64,000 bases of DNA, from assembly GCA_023627715.1 (NCBI GenBank), contig JAMAHW010000002.1:186001-250000 (forward strand), read 5' to 3'. The translations under genes and the position numbers were made by a program. Positions within the stretch are counted from its first letter, which is position 1, and each line of letters starts with the position of its first letter. The stretch comes from Periconia sp. R9002 (Eukaryota > Ascomycota > Dothideomycetes > Pleosporales > Periconiaceae). Of the stretch, positions 11,313 to 22,659 are shown one piece after another. Under the pieces are notes generated by a model that was given only the letters and a program-made list of their open reading frames with translations, had not been told where the DNA came from and ran no database searches.

Positions 11313-13014
11313 ATGATCACGTCGACTCGCCGATGGCTCCGCCGCAACCGAACCAACTTCGCCATTGGGGCGGGTGTGCTGGGCGCCGGCTACCTCGCGG
11401 GGCAGTATGTGCTGGGAAAGCTGTCTGAAGCCCGCCAGCGCATGAGCGATGATCGCATAGCAAAGGAGAAGTACGTCAGAGGTGGACATCAGTTTATACT
11501 TCTAGTCGAAAACTAATAACTGGCATCGCAACAGCCTCCGGCGCCGCTTCGAGCAGAATCAAGAAGACTGCACATTCACGGTCCTCGCAATCCTTCCCAC
11601 TGCCACCGAAAACATCCTTGACGCCATACCTGTGGAGCAAGTCTTGGAAGAGCTGCAGAAACAAAAGGCCGATCGTCTGGCTCGAAGCATAGGCCCTAGT
11701 GAAATTGCTAGCTCTGCACCCCCGAGTGTAGCCGACACAGCGGACGACGATACCAAGAGCTCGAGTTTCCAGAGCGAAAGCTACGTTCATGCGAGTCAAG
11801 TTGCTGGCGAAGCCTCGAGCGCAACCGGAAGCGCTGATGGAGCTCCCGAATCGAGTGGCGAGCGCAGGAGCAAGAAGAGTAAAGCACAATTGTGGAACGA
11901 GATGAAGATCAGTTCGATAACTAGGGCATTTACGCTGCTGTATACATTGTCTCTTCTGACACTTCTTACGCGCATTCAGCTCAATCTTCTAGGCCGCCGA
12001 AACTATTTAGCTTCTGTCGTCTCCCTTGCCGCACCGCCCCCCGCGAATATGGAGTCAACTATTAGTCTGGAAAACCACGACGACGATAACCTGGACCATG
12101 CGTATGGGAATGACTTTGAGACCAATCGCAGATATTTGAGTTTCAGCTGGTGGCTGCTTCATAAGGGGTGCTTGAGCCTTATGGAGAGAGTTAGAATGGC
12201 AGTCAAGGAGGTCTTTGGCTCCTTGAATCCTCGGGAGGAGATCACGATCGAGAGACTGTCTGAATTAACATTGGAAGTGCGAAAGAAGGTGGAGGGTGCC
12301 ACGGAGGAGGAGCGAAGGTATTTTAAAGCCTATGTGCCAATCCAGCTACTGAAATCTAATTCGCTAACGTATTGTAGGACACAAAAGTGGCTTTCTTACC
12401 TACTGCCCCCTTCAGACCAAGAAGAATACGTCCTCCACGAGAGCGGTATGACCTCTACAGAGGCCACATCGCCGACCACAACAAGCTCCCTCCGTCGTCT
12501 TCTCGACGAAACCTCGGATATCATCGATTCCCCCACCTTCTCCCGCGTTCTGACTCGCCTCCTCGACGCTGCGTTCTCCCATCTCATTGATGTGAAGATC
12601 TCTCACCTCTCCTACAAAATCCCGCCCGTCTCCGAAAGCACCGCGCGTGTGCATGAAATTGTTGGCGACAATACCAAGGCCAAGGTTGCCAGCTCCCTCG
12701 CCGTGTTCTGTAGACAAGCGCATAGCATTGGCAGCGGAGCCAACAACGAGTACTTAGCTTCCATTGAACAAGTACGGGACCTCGAAGCTTTCGCCGCGGT
12801 GGTATACTCCAGCAACTTCGAATTCGAGCCGCTTGAAGTAGGTTCCGCAAGCCAACCAACAACGGCCGTTGGAGAGACCAACAGAGTAAGCTTAGCTGTT
12901 TCTGAAAAGCCTGCTACCAACGGAGCTGGTGTTCAGACTGGCAGCGCAGTTGATGCTGGGTTTGAAAGCGCTTGGAAACAGGCGCTTGCAAAGGAAGATG
13001 GTAAACAGTCCTAG
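11313..13014 (+). CDS. PEX3: Peroxin 3 (peroxisomal membrane biogenesis factor)
   Basis: Exons 11313-11470, 11535-12317 and 12378-13014; 525 aa, as in other filamentous fungi. Pex3 anchors in the peroxisomal or ER membrane and docks Pex19 with its membrane-protein cargo. The start carries an Arg-rich segment followed by a hydrophobic helix (FAIGAGVLGAGYLAGQYVLG). The strongly conserved block RRRFEQNQEDCTFTVLAIL comes right after intron 1, then a second hydrophobic region and the WLSYLLPP motif. The second intron, 60 bp with a perfect GCTAAC branch site, has no stop and is a multiple of three, so simple gene callers would read through it. The encoded 20 residues look unlike Pex3, which favours removal. 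This is a housekeeping gene flanked by accessory genes. Confidence 0.93.
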
Positions 13015-13559
13015 TCGAAATGATTCTTGATGATTTCGACGGTTCTGTTTATTCATGACGATTGGTTTTTTTTTTGTACGATATAGCGATTCTTTTTGCA
13101 TAGATTGGACGATCCGGGGATGCGTGGGCTGGTCGGATGTAGGATACCCCCAGATCAGATATTAATGGTGTTCGAGCATTTTACGGATTTAGCCAGGATT
13201 TTTGTTGTTCTCTCATAATCATTGCATTTCCATTTCCTCATTTCCTTTGCTAATTTTACTGTGCTCAAACTGTCCACAGTGCAGTTATTCCAAATGTCAA
13301 CTCGAACTCGAGTCATGTGATCGAGTGAATCGATGACGTAAGGTCGCACGCGTGCAACCAAACATTGAATGCGAATTCAAACGACTGCTTTTAACATATC
13401 AGGAACACGTTCGTTACTATCAGAAAATGAGATAAGATCAAAGCTCTTTTCCTAATCCCTCACTGTACCTGTATCGGCTTCATCCCTCCATCGTCAATTG
13501 CCATCCAACCTTCCCCCTCACCAGAGCTCACTTACCCCCCACCATACTCGACCGAAATC
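13015..13559. other. Intergenic, PEX3 end to GT8 promoter
   Basis: No gene. A run of T at about 13067-13075 follows PEX3, and a C/T-rich stretch precedes the GT8 ATG, as is common in fungal promoters. Confidence 0.5.
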
Positions 13560-14876
13560 ATGTCGCCATCATCATCGCCATCAGACGGTCACAATGTCTA
13601 TGCTACTCTTCTCACACGCCCTTCCTATCTTGCCGGCGCCATTCTCCTATCTCATACTCTGCACAAGCATTCACCCTCCACACCATTAATCGTCTTGTAT
13701 ACGCCAGAGACATTTCCCAACTCTGCGGTGAAAGCCCTAGAGGCAGAGTCGAAATCTTCGAAGTGTATTCCTTACCCGATCGAGCACCTTCGCCTGCCCA
13801 CTTCTGAAGACGACGATGAAGGACACGGCATGGTCGCCGAGCGTTTCATCGACACCTGGACCAAACTCCGCGTCTTTGAGATCCTCGAAGTCAATGGCAA
13901 GAGCATTGACCGCATGTGTTTCCTCGACGCAGATATGATGATCTTCTCCGATCCGTCACCGTTCATCTTTAATGCCAGCAATGATGAATATCTTTCAGCG
14001 CCCGAAGGAGAGGGCCACCGTATCGGTGCGAGCCACGTCTGCGTATGCAACCTCGACCGCGACTCCTGGGCACCCTCATCTTGGAAAAAAGAGAACTGTG
14101 CCTTCACCCCGTTAACCACCCCTGACGCTATTGCGCCCGTAGACCCCTCCTCAGACACCAAAGGAATCTTCAACTCGGGCACTTTCGTCTTCCATCCTTC
14201 CCCATCAATCCAAGCCTTCGTCATCGGTGCGTTCAAAAACATGTCCGTAAAAGACCTGAGGAAACTCAAGTTTCCTGACCAAGACTTCCTTAATATCGTT
14301 TTCCGCGACCGCTGGACAAGCCTGAGCTGGCGTACGAACGCGCTAAAGACGTGGCGTTACTGGCATCCCAACATCTGGGCTGATAACCAGGTCGCCGTCC
14401 TCCACTACATTGTTGACAAGCCATGGGCGGCCCGCGTACAGACTTCTGATGACAATCAAGACCGCAAGATTGCGGGGTATAAAGGTGATGATGGCGAGAC
14501 GCATAGTTGGTGGTGGGACGAGTTCATGCGATGGAAAACCCAGCGCCAGCAAGAATCACCTGACCTGGTCGATGCTGTGGGAAGGTATGTTGCTGGTGAG
14601 AAGGGGGACGAGAATCTGGACGACGATATGAAGGCTATTGGCGGCGGTGCTCAGAATTTTGCGAAGAAGTGGAAGGATGGGAAGGAAGTGGGGCCTGGCG
14701 ATGATGCTGGGGAGAAAGACCCCGAACAAGGTTCCCCTGGTCCTATCATTCGTAAAAAAGTACTCGGAGAGCGTGGTCATGGTCCTGTTGTACGGAACCC
14801 AGATGCCAGGGAGCAGGATGCGAGGCCAAGGAAGACGAATATTCCTCCTATGGGGAGTAGCTACATGGAGCCATGA
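13560..14876 (+). CDS. GT8 family glycosyltransferase (glycogenin/galactinol-synthase-like)
   Basis: Single exon, 438 aa, start in a good context (AAATCATGTCG). The N-terminal 300 residues form a GT-A fold typical of family 8: HNVYATLLTRPSYLAGAILL at the nucleotide-sugar site, the metal-binding DxD in CFLDADMM at about residue 125, IFNSGTFVFHPS, and FPDQDFLN. The last ~100 residues are low-complexity, charged and probably disordered. Enzymes of this type transfer a hexose from a UDP-sugar to a small acceptor or protein. Here the acceptor is unknown; the glycogenin tyrosine and C-terminal glycogen-synthase-binding tail are not recognisable. No signal peptide or membrane segment is present, so a cytosolic location is likely. 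Confidence 0.88.
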   Translation: MSPSSSPSDGHNVYATLLTRPSYLAGAILLSHTLHKHSPSTPLIVLYTPETFPNSAVKALEAESKSSKCIPYPIEHLRLPTSEDDDEGHGMVAERFIDTWTKLRVFEILEVNGKSIDRMCFLDADMMIFSDPSPFIFNASNDEYLSAPEGEGHRIGASHVCVCNLDRDSWAPSSWKKENCAFTPLTTPDAIAPVDPSSDTKGIFNSGTFVFHPSPSIQAFVIGAFKNMSVKDLRKLKFPDQDFLNIVFRDRWTSLSWRTNALKTWRYWHPNIWADNQVAVLHYIVDKPWAARVQTSDDNQDRKIAGYKGDDGETHSWWWDEFMRWKTQRQQESPDLVDAVGRYVAGEKGDENLDDDMKAIGGGAQNFAKKWKDGKEVGPGDDAGEKDPEQGSPGPIIRKKVLGERGHGPVVRNPDAREQDARPRKTNIPPMGSSYMEP

Positions 14877-15437
14877 GCTCTGCCTTACACGATCAGTAGG
14901 GCAAGAAAAATTCCTTACCTGGTTTATTTTGTACATTAGATATACTATATCTGCGAAATACAGTATCGTAATCCACGCATCGTTTTTGACTTGTCCAATC
15001 ATCTGTGTGACCCTGGCAAGAATCATAGCAAACTCGACACATATTGAGCAAATTGATCGGTGGATTTTCATAATCCTGTATACATCTAACTCATTAATTT
15101 ACCCCGTTTGTAGACTGATGCAGTCTTGTGAAGCAAAGTATATTTAAGCACAAAAATGATGTATAGTTTCCCAGATGCAAGTAAGCTCGAGAATATTCTC
15201 CTTCAAAGTAGATATGTATACCCAGGAGATTCTCGTGTCCACCATGCGAGACGGCGTGGCTTACCCGTAAAATCATTAGTGAGGATCATGTCATCAAAAC
15301 CACACCAAAGCAAAATTAACCAATATCCAGGGAAAATCAATCATACCGAGAGCCAGTCCTCCCTCTCACATGACGCATTCGTCAATCAATCAAAATCTCA
15401 TCCTCGCAACCTCGATTTTGATGTGAATCCAATCCAC
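14877..15437. other. Intergenic between convergent genes
   Basis: Shared 3' region of the GT8 gene (+) and the coiled-coil gene (-). No gene seen. Confidence 0.5.
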
Positions 15438-18002
15438 CTACAGCTCAATCAGGTCGAGGTCCTCAACCTTCCCCTTCTCCGCCTCCTCCTTATCGCCGTC
15501 GGCATTGCCACCCACTTTCGCAGGGCCATTCTCAAAGAAAGCCCTCATATTCTTTGCCTCTCTGTCCTGCCACTCACGCTCCTTGCGCTCGTTCTCGGAC
15601 TTGTGCTTGATCTGGCGTTTACGCTCGGTGGCGGAAGGGATACCGTTTAACTCCTGGTAAAGCGTGCGACGGGGTTTGGCGTTAAAGGTTGGACTTGCTG
15701 GGGTTAGAGTAGTGCCGTTGAGGAGGTCAACCGGCTCTGGTGCAGGGTCGCTGGTGTTGGGGTTCTCAGAGTCTGATCCGCCGTTGAGATGGACGTCATT
15801 CTCGGTGGTCTCGTTGCTATCGGTACGGTTGTCGGTCGCGGGGAGAGGACTGCTGGAAACAGGAGGCGACGAAGATATTTCTCCGCTCGCCGTCGCCGCT
15901 CCGCCTTCATTCTTGCCCGTCTGCAGAGACGTAAGGAGTTCCTGCTCAAACTCGTCCCCTGTAATCACTCCATCCCGGAACTTGCTCAACACACACGTCT
16001 GTCTAACCGCGGCCTCGTACCCCTTTACAAACGCCACGCGCCCGGCTTCTTCAACACCGCTCTTCTTGCCTTCCACAAATCCATCCCGGAACGCCTCTTC
16101 CCTCATCTGCACCTTCATCTCGCCCGCAACGCGATCGGTAATGGTGCGCTCCATATCTTCCCTCACGGAGGCTGCGTAGTGCTTCTCACGCAAATCAAGG
16201 ACCTCCTCTCGGACGCTCATCTTCTGTGTCTGTTCAACCAACCTCGCCTCCCACTCTCTCATCTCCTTCTTAACCTCCATCTTGCCCTTCTCGACCTCGA
16301 CATCAAGCTCACTCGCCTTCAACATCTCGAGTTGCGCTCGGTACACTTCACCATCTATATCTTCGCTCCAACGAAGATCCCCGCATACACCAGCTACGCT
16401 GGAGTCTAACTCATTCAGCTTCGAGTGCAGGACCCGCTGTCCAACCACCAACAACATCTCAACACTCTTCGTGCTCACGCTACGCATCTCCATGTCTCGT
16501 TCCTTCCGCTCGAGATCGGCCTTCTGAGTCAGCACCTCGATTTGGGATTTGTAAAGTGAGGAAAGGAGGTCCGACGCGACGGTCGCTGCGTGTTCTTTTT
16601 GGGCATCGAGCGTGCGGGAGAAAGACTGGCGGAGGGCGCGGATTTGGGCTTCGAGGTGCGCGATGTGGTTTTGCTGCCACTGAATTCTGTTGTTCAGGTT
16701 GCGGAGTGCCTCGTTGTGGGCGCGGGACTGGGCGTAGCGATACGCATTGGGGTTGAACCCGTTGAGGTTTTGGGCGCCGTACTGGTTGCGGGGGAATGCG
16801 TTTGTTTCCATGGCGCCGTTGGTGTAGGCTTGAGGGTTGAAAACTCGCGCTTGGGGGTTGAATAATTGGTCTTGCTGCCCGTTGGGAATGGGGCAGTGGC
16901 GTGACTTCATCAGCCCTGCTGGGACTGTTTCCGTAGAGCCCTCCTGGGGCGCAAGAGGGGAGCCTGGGTCGCCATTTGCGGAGGGTAGGGTTGAGGTATT
17001 CCCGTTCACGACTGTCAGGGTGTGTGGCACGGAATGCGGAGGTAACGAGGAAGAAGGTTCAGCTGATGAGGAGGAAGTAATAGCGTCTTGACTGCCACTG
17101 CTTTCTGAGATTATTCCGAGTTCAGGTGGACAACTCAAAGGAGGGGGTAAGATGTTGGTAGGTAGAGAGATGCCGACGATTCCATTTTTAGTGATATTGG
17201 TGGTGATAGGGGGAGGACGCCGCCGCTCGTGAGGTAGGTCGGGGGTCGACGAAGGTAATTCTTCGTCTTTCTTTGTGTCAGTAGCGGGTGGATTTTGGGC
17301 ATCGACGATAACCGTTGCTTTGGGTGTCTCGAGTTCGGCGTTCGCATCGTGGATAGCCACTGGGGTGTTATGGACTGTGTCACAATGTTGCGCTGGCTCA
17401 TCCGCAGCATTCCCGAGACCATTTGGCTCTTCTGTGGTATCATCGTGCTCGTTCTGATTGACCAGGATGGCGTCAGTATGCACATGATTTTCACCTGCTG
17501 ATGGGGTGCAGGGCTGTGCCGGGGACATCGGTGGTGTCTTCGGGCTCGACAAATGTTGTTCATGTGGTGAGTCCTTTCTCGTGTGTGTGCGATACTCGGC
17601 AGTTGGGTGGTCCTCTTGGTCAGCCATGTCTGTGTCGGCAGTCGTGTGTACGTCTTCGTTTGCTGCTCCATTAGTCAACACGTCGGCGACGTCGACATTC
17701 GTATCAGAGGTAGATGCAGAGCTCTCTGTGCTAGCGGGCTCGAACTATTCTCGAATTAGCCTGTTTGTGATCAAGCTCAAATGAAGCGCAAAAGGCAAAA
17801 AGGAAATTCCAGTGTACGAAAGTTGCGGAGGAAGATCGCATACCATGGACGGATCTTTCAATTCTTTCTTCTCCATGTTGGCAGAAGGCGTAGTCGGCGG
17901 CGTGACAAACGGGCTTCCAAGACCTTTATCACAAAGTTTGCTCTCAGAGCGATTGACTCCAGGCGTCGAGGGAGGGGAATTGATGGGAGTGATCTGCTTC
18001 AT
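15438..18002 (-). CDS. Large coiled-coil protein with disordered N-terminus, function unknown
   Basis: Two exons (18002-17844, 17744-15438, - strand) joined in phase 0 across a 99-bp GTATGC...TAG intron; 821 aa. The first exon contains PPSTPG and TPPTTPS, proline-directed phosphosite-like motifs. The first half is Ser/Thr/Pro-rich and likely disordered. A long heptad-rich coiled coil begins around NRIQWQQNHIAHLEAQIRAL and runs for roughly 250 residues, including AxVREDMERTITDRVAGEM. The tail (TLYQELNGIP, then ERKRQIKHKSE and a Lys/Glu-rich end) is conserved in appearance. I do not recognise a named family. Intracellular scaffolding is an inference from structure only. The frame stays open ~90 bp above the chosen ATG without another ATG; see the leader-intron finding. 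Confidence 0.75.
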
Positions 18003-19454
18003 GGCCAGGAACCCAAACTTATAACCTTTTTCACCTAGATCTGTGCACTTGGTGAGAACAGGGTTTAAGGGTATTGAAAATTCTTCGCGTAATCGATGTT
18101 AGCCTCTTACAGTCGAGAAAGTGATGGGGGGGGGAGTTGAGTGGGTGGATGAAATAAGAGAGGCAGCTGTTTCGTTTGTGCACGTGAAGTGGAGGAGTAA
18201 AATATGTAGCGAGTGTGACTGGGCACTGACCTCTTCCTACCAGTATTGAGATAGTATTACCTAGTTTTCCCGGATTTTGCTCTTCTTTGGTTCTAGTGCT
18301 TCAGCTTGCGATTTTGAGGTCGCTACGGTTCATTCCGTTTGATGCGACGCCTGAGCGATTGCTTCGCTGGGATTGGGTGATAGGGGATGCGCAGGGTTAT
18401 AGGACCTCGTCAAGTGTCTTTCTTGACGTGGAGTTTCGGTGAGGGGACGTTCGTGATTGTGGATAGTGGTGAAATATGAGTGATCGAGGCAGAGTTTGAA
18501 AGATAGATAGGTAGGGTGAGAGATATTTAGGTGAAATGTGCCAGAGTGGGTATGTAATGTGTTCAAGTGATATGGTTATGGCTTGATCGAAAGCTTTAAA
18601 TGCTCCGTACTGTAAAAATGCGTAGCATTTGCTCTTTTAAGATGATTGGATGATGTTCTTAATCATGTTGAAAGTTTCGGATGTCCTGGCTGGTACTATG
18701 TCCAGTTTGTGCACTCTTTCTTCTCTGAGGTTGATTGCTACTGAATCTCCTCACATGTGTTGATTTCGCGATGAACTGATCCTTTGTTTTAGTTGCTTAT
18801 ATGCAAAATCCTATGCCGTTATGGATACTCTTTAGCATAACCTTGGTGTGCGCATACGAACCTGCGCTGGTACGAATACTAGGGAACAATGGAAAGAAGT
18901 GGCGCTTTCGACGGCTATCACTACCACCATCCAAACGCGTGACTTCTGTAAAATGCGTTGAACTAGCATTTTCGTACATGAGTGTCTGGTCAGATGTTTT
19001 GAATTATGGGAACGCTGTAAGCAACATATGATTCCACAGAACATAAAGGCTGATTGAAGAGATGCCCCCCACGGCGATGGAAAAAGCGGTGTCAAGTGGC
19101 CGATGTTTTTTCATCTTGGGTAACTGATTTTCCAACACCAAGTACATATGGAGCGGGAGGATCCGCGAAGGCAGGTATATATTGTCCAATCAAGTTTTCT
19201 AGATTAATGATCCAACCTAATATAGATCTGCGGGATTGGCTGGGTACAAAAGAGGCCGTTCGACGACTTCGACGTAGTATTGGCTATCAACTATGAGTTA
19301 AACACATATATTCATTGGCCAGAACGCTGCGTTGAACGCCGAGTAGGTTCAACTACTCAGAATTAAATGGAACTCGTATGGTGTGGCGTCTCTCCGCCGT
19401 GACAATAGACCATCCCAGCAGATCCCAGTAAACGACACAAAAAGACAAGATAAT
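18003..19454. other. Intergenic, divergent of coiled-coil gene
   Basis: About 1.45 kb. The left end is the leader of the coiled-coil gene, with a poly-G run at 18126-18133. The rest shows no gene on either strand. Confidence 0.5.
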
Positions 19455-20030
19455 TTACACCACTTTCCTGACCTTGCCCGTCTCGACCTCATAGACCCAG
19501 CCCGACACATTGATCCCCTGCTCCACCACCTTGCTCTTTAACCATTCGACGTCCTCCTTAACGGCCTCATCGAGCTTCGGAAACGTCAAAAAGTCGAGAT
19601 TTTCGACCTCTTTTGCACCAGCCTCACCCTTGTTCTTCTTGACTATGCTCCGCGCAGCTTCATTATCAAATGTGAGCATACCGCACCCCGTGTGTTTTAC
19701 GAGCAATACCTCAGTGGTTCCCAGAAGCTGTTGCGAGATCACAAGCGAGCGGAAGGCATCGCGGGCGGAGGCGCCTGCATTGCGGATCACGTGAGCTGCG
19801 CCGAGGGGAATGTCGAAAGCCGCTGCTGGGTCGATGCGGGCATCCATGCAAGTGACTTGTTCGAGTCAGTAGTCGCACGTCGACGTTCATGTCTTTTCAG
19901 CCACTTTGTGATAAAACAACTTACGAACGGCATATTTTTGGCTGGGTGGGAGGGCCAGATGCCCTTGGGTAAATGATGCAGCGTATGCTTTGTTGCCTTC
20001 TGTCAGGTTTTGCTCGCCTTGTAGGGACAT
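19455..20030 (-). CDS. Beta-class carbonic anhydrase, short form
   Basis: Two exons (20030-19925, 19855-19455, - strand) with a GTAAGT donor and a 69-bp intron; 168 aa. It interconverts CO2 and bicarbonate. Zinc ligands and catalytic dyad are visible: CMDARID (Cys with the Asp-Arg pair) directly after the splice junction and HTGCGM further on (His and Cys ligands). Length and motif order match the short cytosolic beta-CA type rather than the longer NCE103-like forms. A second ATG at 20069 would add 13 residues, but a TATATAAAA element at 20087-20095 lies too close to it, so 20030 is preferred. The short N-terminus shows no obvious mitochondrial presequence. Confidence 0.9.
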
Positions 20031-20086
20031 GTTGGAAGGCCTCGAGTGGTTTGGTTGCCAGAGAGACATCTTGTATAGGATTGTGT

Positions 20087-20095
20087 TTTATATAC
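20087..20095 (-). promoter_or_regulatory. TATA box of carbonic anhydrase gene
   Basis: TATATAAAA on the minus strand, 57 bp before the ATG at 20030. It guides the start choice. Confidence 0.45.
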
Positions 20096-20823
20096 ACGTT
20101 CTTTGGTCTATTGTGTACAATTGGTACAAGTCGTGTGGTGTGTGGTGTGTGGGAAACCAACGTTATTCGCGATAAGCCAGATGGCGAGGAAGCGGGGTTA
20201 TATTACGCGATTCATGGTGGCTTGCATTTCCTCTCCTTGTCGTCGCAGAAACCTAATGCTCTTCGTATAAGGATATACTGATACACTGCCTGATACAATG
20301 ATTAGTAATTAGTCGAGAGCTGAAACGCGGAGATGGAGATACAATTGGGCTAGTTTCCTCCTTTGTATAAAAGACCTTTCATCCGTATAGTTAGGTAGAT
20401 AAACGCAGTATTCAAGCTTTATTTACATGGAGTCACAACGATTTTTTTCTGCATGTCCTCAGGCACATGTCTTTTCTCAGCGAATACGGAGCGAATTGAA
20501 AAATTGTGTGCAGATGTGTGGTCGGTCTTCGCGAGATATCGCACTCCAACAAAGTGAACAATACCGTGCTTCTATAGAACTGACTCGATAGATAGTTCTA
20601 CTAGAATCGTCTGTTGTTTGTCTGCCCGGAGACTATGTCAAAATATCTCCTTGTGTCAATTGATACAAACGAGGAGCGGATACGGCTTGGAGCTGAGTAT
20701 AGAATTTGATCATACTAGCTCGATTAGGCCTAGTTGGATTTCACCTCGTCTGTCACGGCCCACAACCAGACACCTCCATGTACATACGAAAAACGACAAA
20801 ATTGCCAAGAGATACAGTCCAGT
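20096..20823. other. Intergenic between divergent genes
   Basis: Promoter region shared by the carbonic anhydrase (-) and the F-box-like gene (+). No gene seen. Confidence 0.45.
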
Positions 20824-22182
20824 ATGCTTCCTGCTGATCCTTACAAGCCATGTCTCTTGGGGTCATTGCCCAACGAGATCCTTTTGGCCATCATGGATGA
20901 ATTTGTGGTTGTTCGAGGCCTCATGTTTTACCCGACGGAAGAGTTGGCAAGACGAAAACATAACCGCGAAGCGGTGAAAAGTCTACATTCCCTCACCCTC
21001 ACTTGCCGGAAGTTGAATGGAATTGCTACACCGTTCCTATACCAGTCCTTCATTCATCCCTCGGAGGATTGGGCCATTCTACCCAAATTTGCGCGGACGC
21101 TGCTGGATAACCCTCCGCTTCGGGATCATGTGCGGTATGTCGAATGCCACGTACATCTGATTTCGTACTGGGACCGGAAACAGTATATGTCAGAAGCACT
21201 GACAATGGACCTGTTCCATAAGATAATCCAAGAGTTGAACAGACCGGACCTTGTGAGATTGGCACCACAAGACATTTCGCAATTGACGAGGGCACACATA
21301 TTCACGGCCGTGGTTTTGCTCGCAAAAAATGTGACACATGTGCAGAGCGATGATTCTTTCGGTGCATTGAATATCTTCGTCTCCCCGTGGAGCCACCCAT
21401 CTTTACAAAAATACACTGTTCAACCAGAACCAGATCGTCGGAAACAAGACCCCGGCCTGACACCTATATGCTCCCAGACGTACGTCGCCCTCCCTGGAAA
21501 ACGAGACGAAATGTGGACCTTTGATGATAACAAAGTTCTCGAGGAAATATCCTTCCATTTCTGCAACTTCTCACCCTCATGGCTCAGCGATACATATTTT
21601 CCTCGGATAAAACATCAGTGGCCAGGGATCCCGCAACCCTCAGATCAGAATCGAGTGCGTCTCAAGCGCTTTTCATGCCGGTGGAAGAGAGCTCCCGGCC
21701 TACCAGAACTCCATCAACCCATTGATCTGCAATGGCTTTGTTACGAACTCAGCGCGTTCAAGGATACATTGGAGTACCTCCTCCTCGACACCACGGAGTC
21801 AGGCTGGCTAGTTTCGCTTGACGAAACTGTCTCGACTGTGGGAACCCTACGACCCTTCACCGCTCTCAAACATCTCGACGTTTCTGGGCTTGTGCTATGG
21901 AGCGACAACCCCGAAACAGTAAATGCCCCTCTTGTTTCTATTCTTCCTGTGTCCCTAGAAACGTTGATAATACACGTGGAATGGGACGAAGATGTGGATG
22001 AGAGTCTGATGGTGCTGTCTCAGGATTGCCGTTCGTATTTGCCTAACCTGAAGAGTATCACTGTTGAGTGCTCGGGCGAGTCAGCGCCGGTTTTTCAGCA
22101 TGCGAAATTGATGGAAGATTTGTTTGCAATGGAAAGAATCAAACTCACCCTTAGAAATGAAACAAAGCCTGAGGAGTCGTAA
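20824..22182 (+). CDS. F-box-like protein
   Basis: Single exon, 452 aa from the first in-frame ATG. Residues ~15-75 read LGSLPNEILLAIMDEFVV ... SLTLTCRKLNGIATPFLYQS, a standard fungal F-box: LPxEIL, then LxxxCRxxxxxxxPxLY. This would bind Skp1 in an SCF ubiquitin ligase. The rest contains scattered leucine-rich segments (LEYLLLDTT, LKHLDVSGLVLW, PVSLETLIIHVEW, LPNLKSITVE) that look like irregular LRRs for substrate binding. Substrate unknown. Such genes are numerous and variable in ascomycetes. Confidence 0.82.
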   Translation: MLPADPYKPCLLGSLPNEILLAIMDEFVVVRGLMFYPTEELARRKHNREAVKSLHSLTLTCRKLNGIATPFLYQSFIHPSEDWAILPKFARTLLDNPPLRDHVRYVECHVHLISYWDRKQYMSEALTMDLFHKIIQELNRPDLVRLAPQDISQLTRAHIFTAVVLLAKNVTHVQSDDSFGALNIFVSPWSHPSLQKYTVQPEPDRRKQDPGLTPICSQTYVALPGKRDEMWTFDDNKVLEEISFHFCNFSPSWLSDTYFPRIKHQWPGIPQPSDQNRVRLKRFSCRWKRAPGLPELHQPIDLQWLCYELSAFKDTLEYLLLDTTESGWLVSLDETVSTVGTLRPFTALKHLDVSGLVLWSDNPETVNAPLVSILPVSLETLIIHVEWDEDVDESLMVLSQDCRSYLPNLKSITVECSGESAPVFQHAKLMEDLFAMERIKLTLRNETKPEES

Positions 22183-22284
22183 TAAGTATAAAAAATCCTC
22201 CTCTACTTCTAATGGAACGGGAACCGCACAACATCTTACAACATCCGATACAGGATAATTCTTCACACCCTCACGCTAAGCTCA

Positions 22285-22659
22285 TCAGTCTTGCAAGATA
22301 CCTCCCTTCCTTAAAGTCTCAATAGCATCCCTCGTCCACTCGTGGCACCGCCTGATAGGTGCCTGCTCATCTAAGCGTCTCGGTCCATCAAACTGCTTCC
22401 CCGGAGGAGCAATCGTCTCGACGACCTCTTGTATTTTCTTATAGTCCGATTCTGCAACTGTCCCAATCCGCTGTTTCTTAATGAATAATGCGGAATTTTC
22501 CGGCTTTTCGGTTTCCCGGTGGCCAAACGCCATGCCTGTCTGGATGTTGCCTGTGACCTGGAATATGTAGCCAGAGAAATCGGTGTTTGTCTCGACGAAG
22601 ATTGCGTGGTGGTTTCGTGGCGCACCGAGTTCGGAAAGGAGGTAGACGGGATAAGGCAT
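22285..22659 (-). CDS. Small conserved fungal protein, DUF6914-like
   Basis: Single exon, 124 aa; ATG in a good context (ACACAATGCC). It opens MPYPVYLLSELGAPRNHHAIF, passes through FSGYIFQVTGN and GMAFGHRE, and ends with CHEWTRDAIETLRKGGI. The pattern of an early His near a beta strand, a V-x-G turn and a late Cys-x-x-Trp-x-x-(D/N)-A-I resembles the small fungal family DUF6914. That assignment is from memory and not certain. No signal peptide. The function is unknown. Confidence 0.65.
   Translation of the reverse strand: MPYPVYLLSELGAPRNHHAIFVETNTDFSGYIFQVTGNIQTGMAFGHRETEKPENSALFIKKQRIGTVAESDYKKIQEVVETIAPPGKQFDGPRRLDEQAPIRRCHEWTRDAIETLRKGGILQD

Noticed and set aside
15664..17784. Long plus-strand open frames across the coiled-coil gene
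   Set aside because: They are the antisense of a stop-poor, low-complexity coding region on the minus strand.
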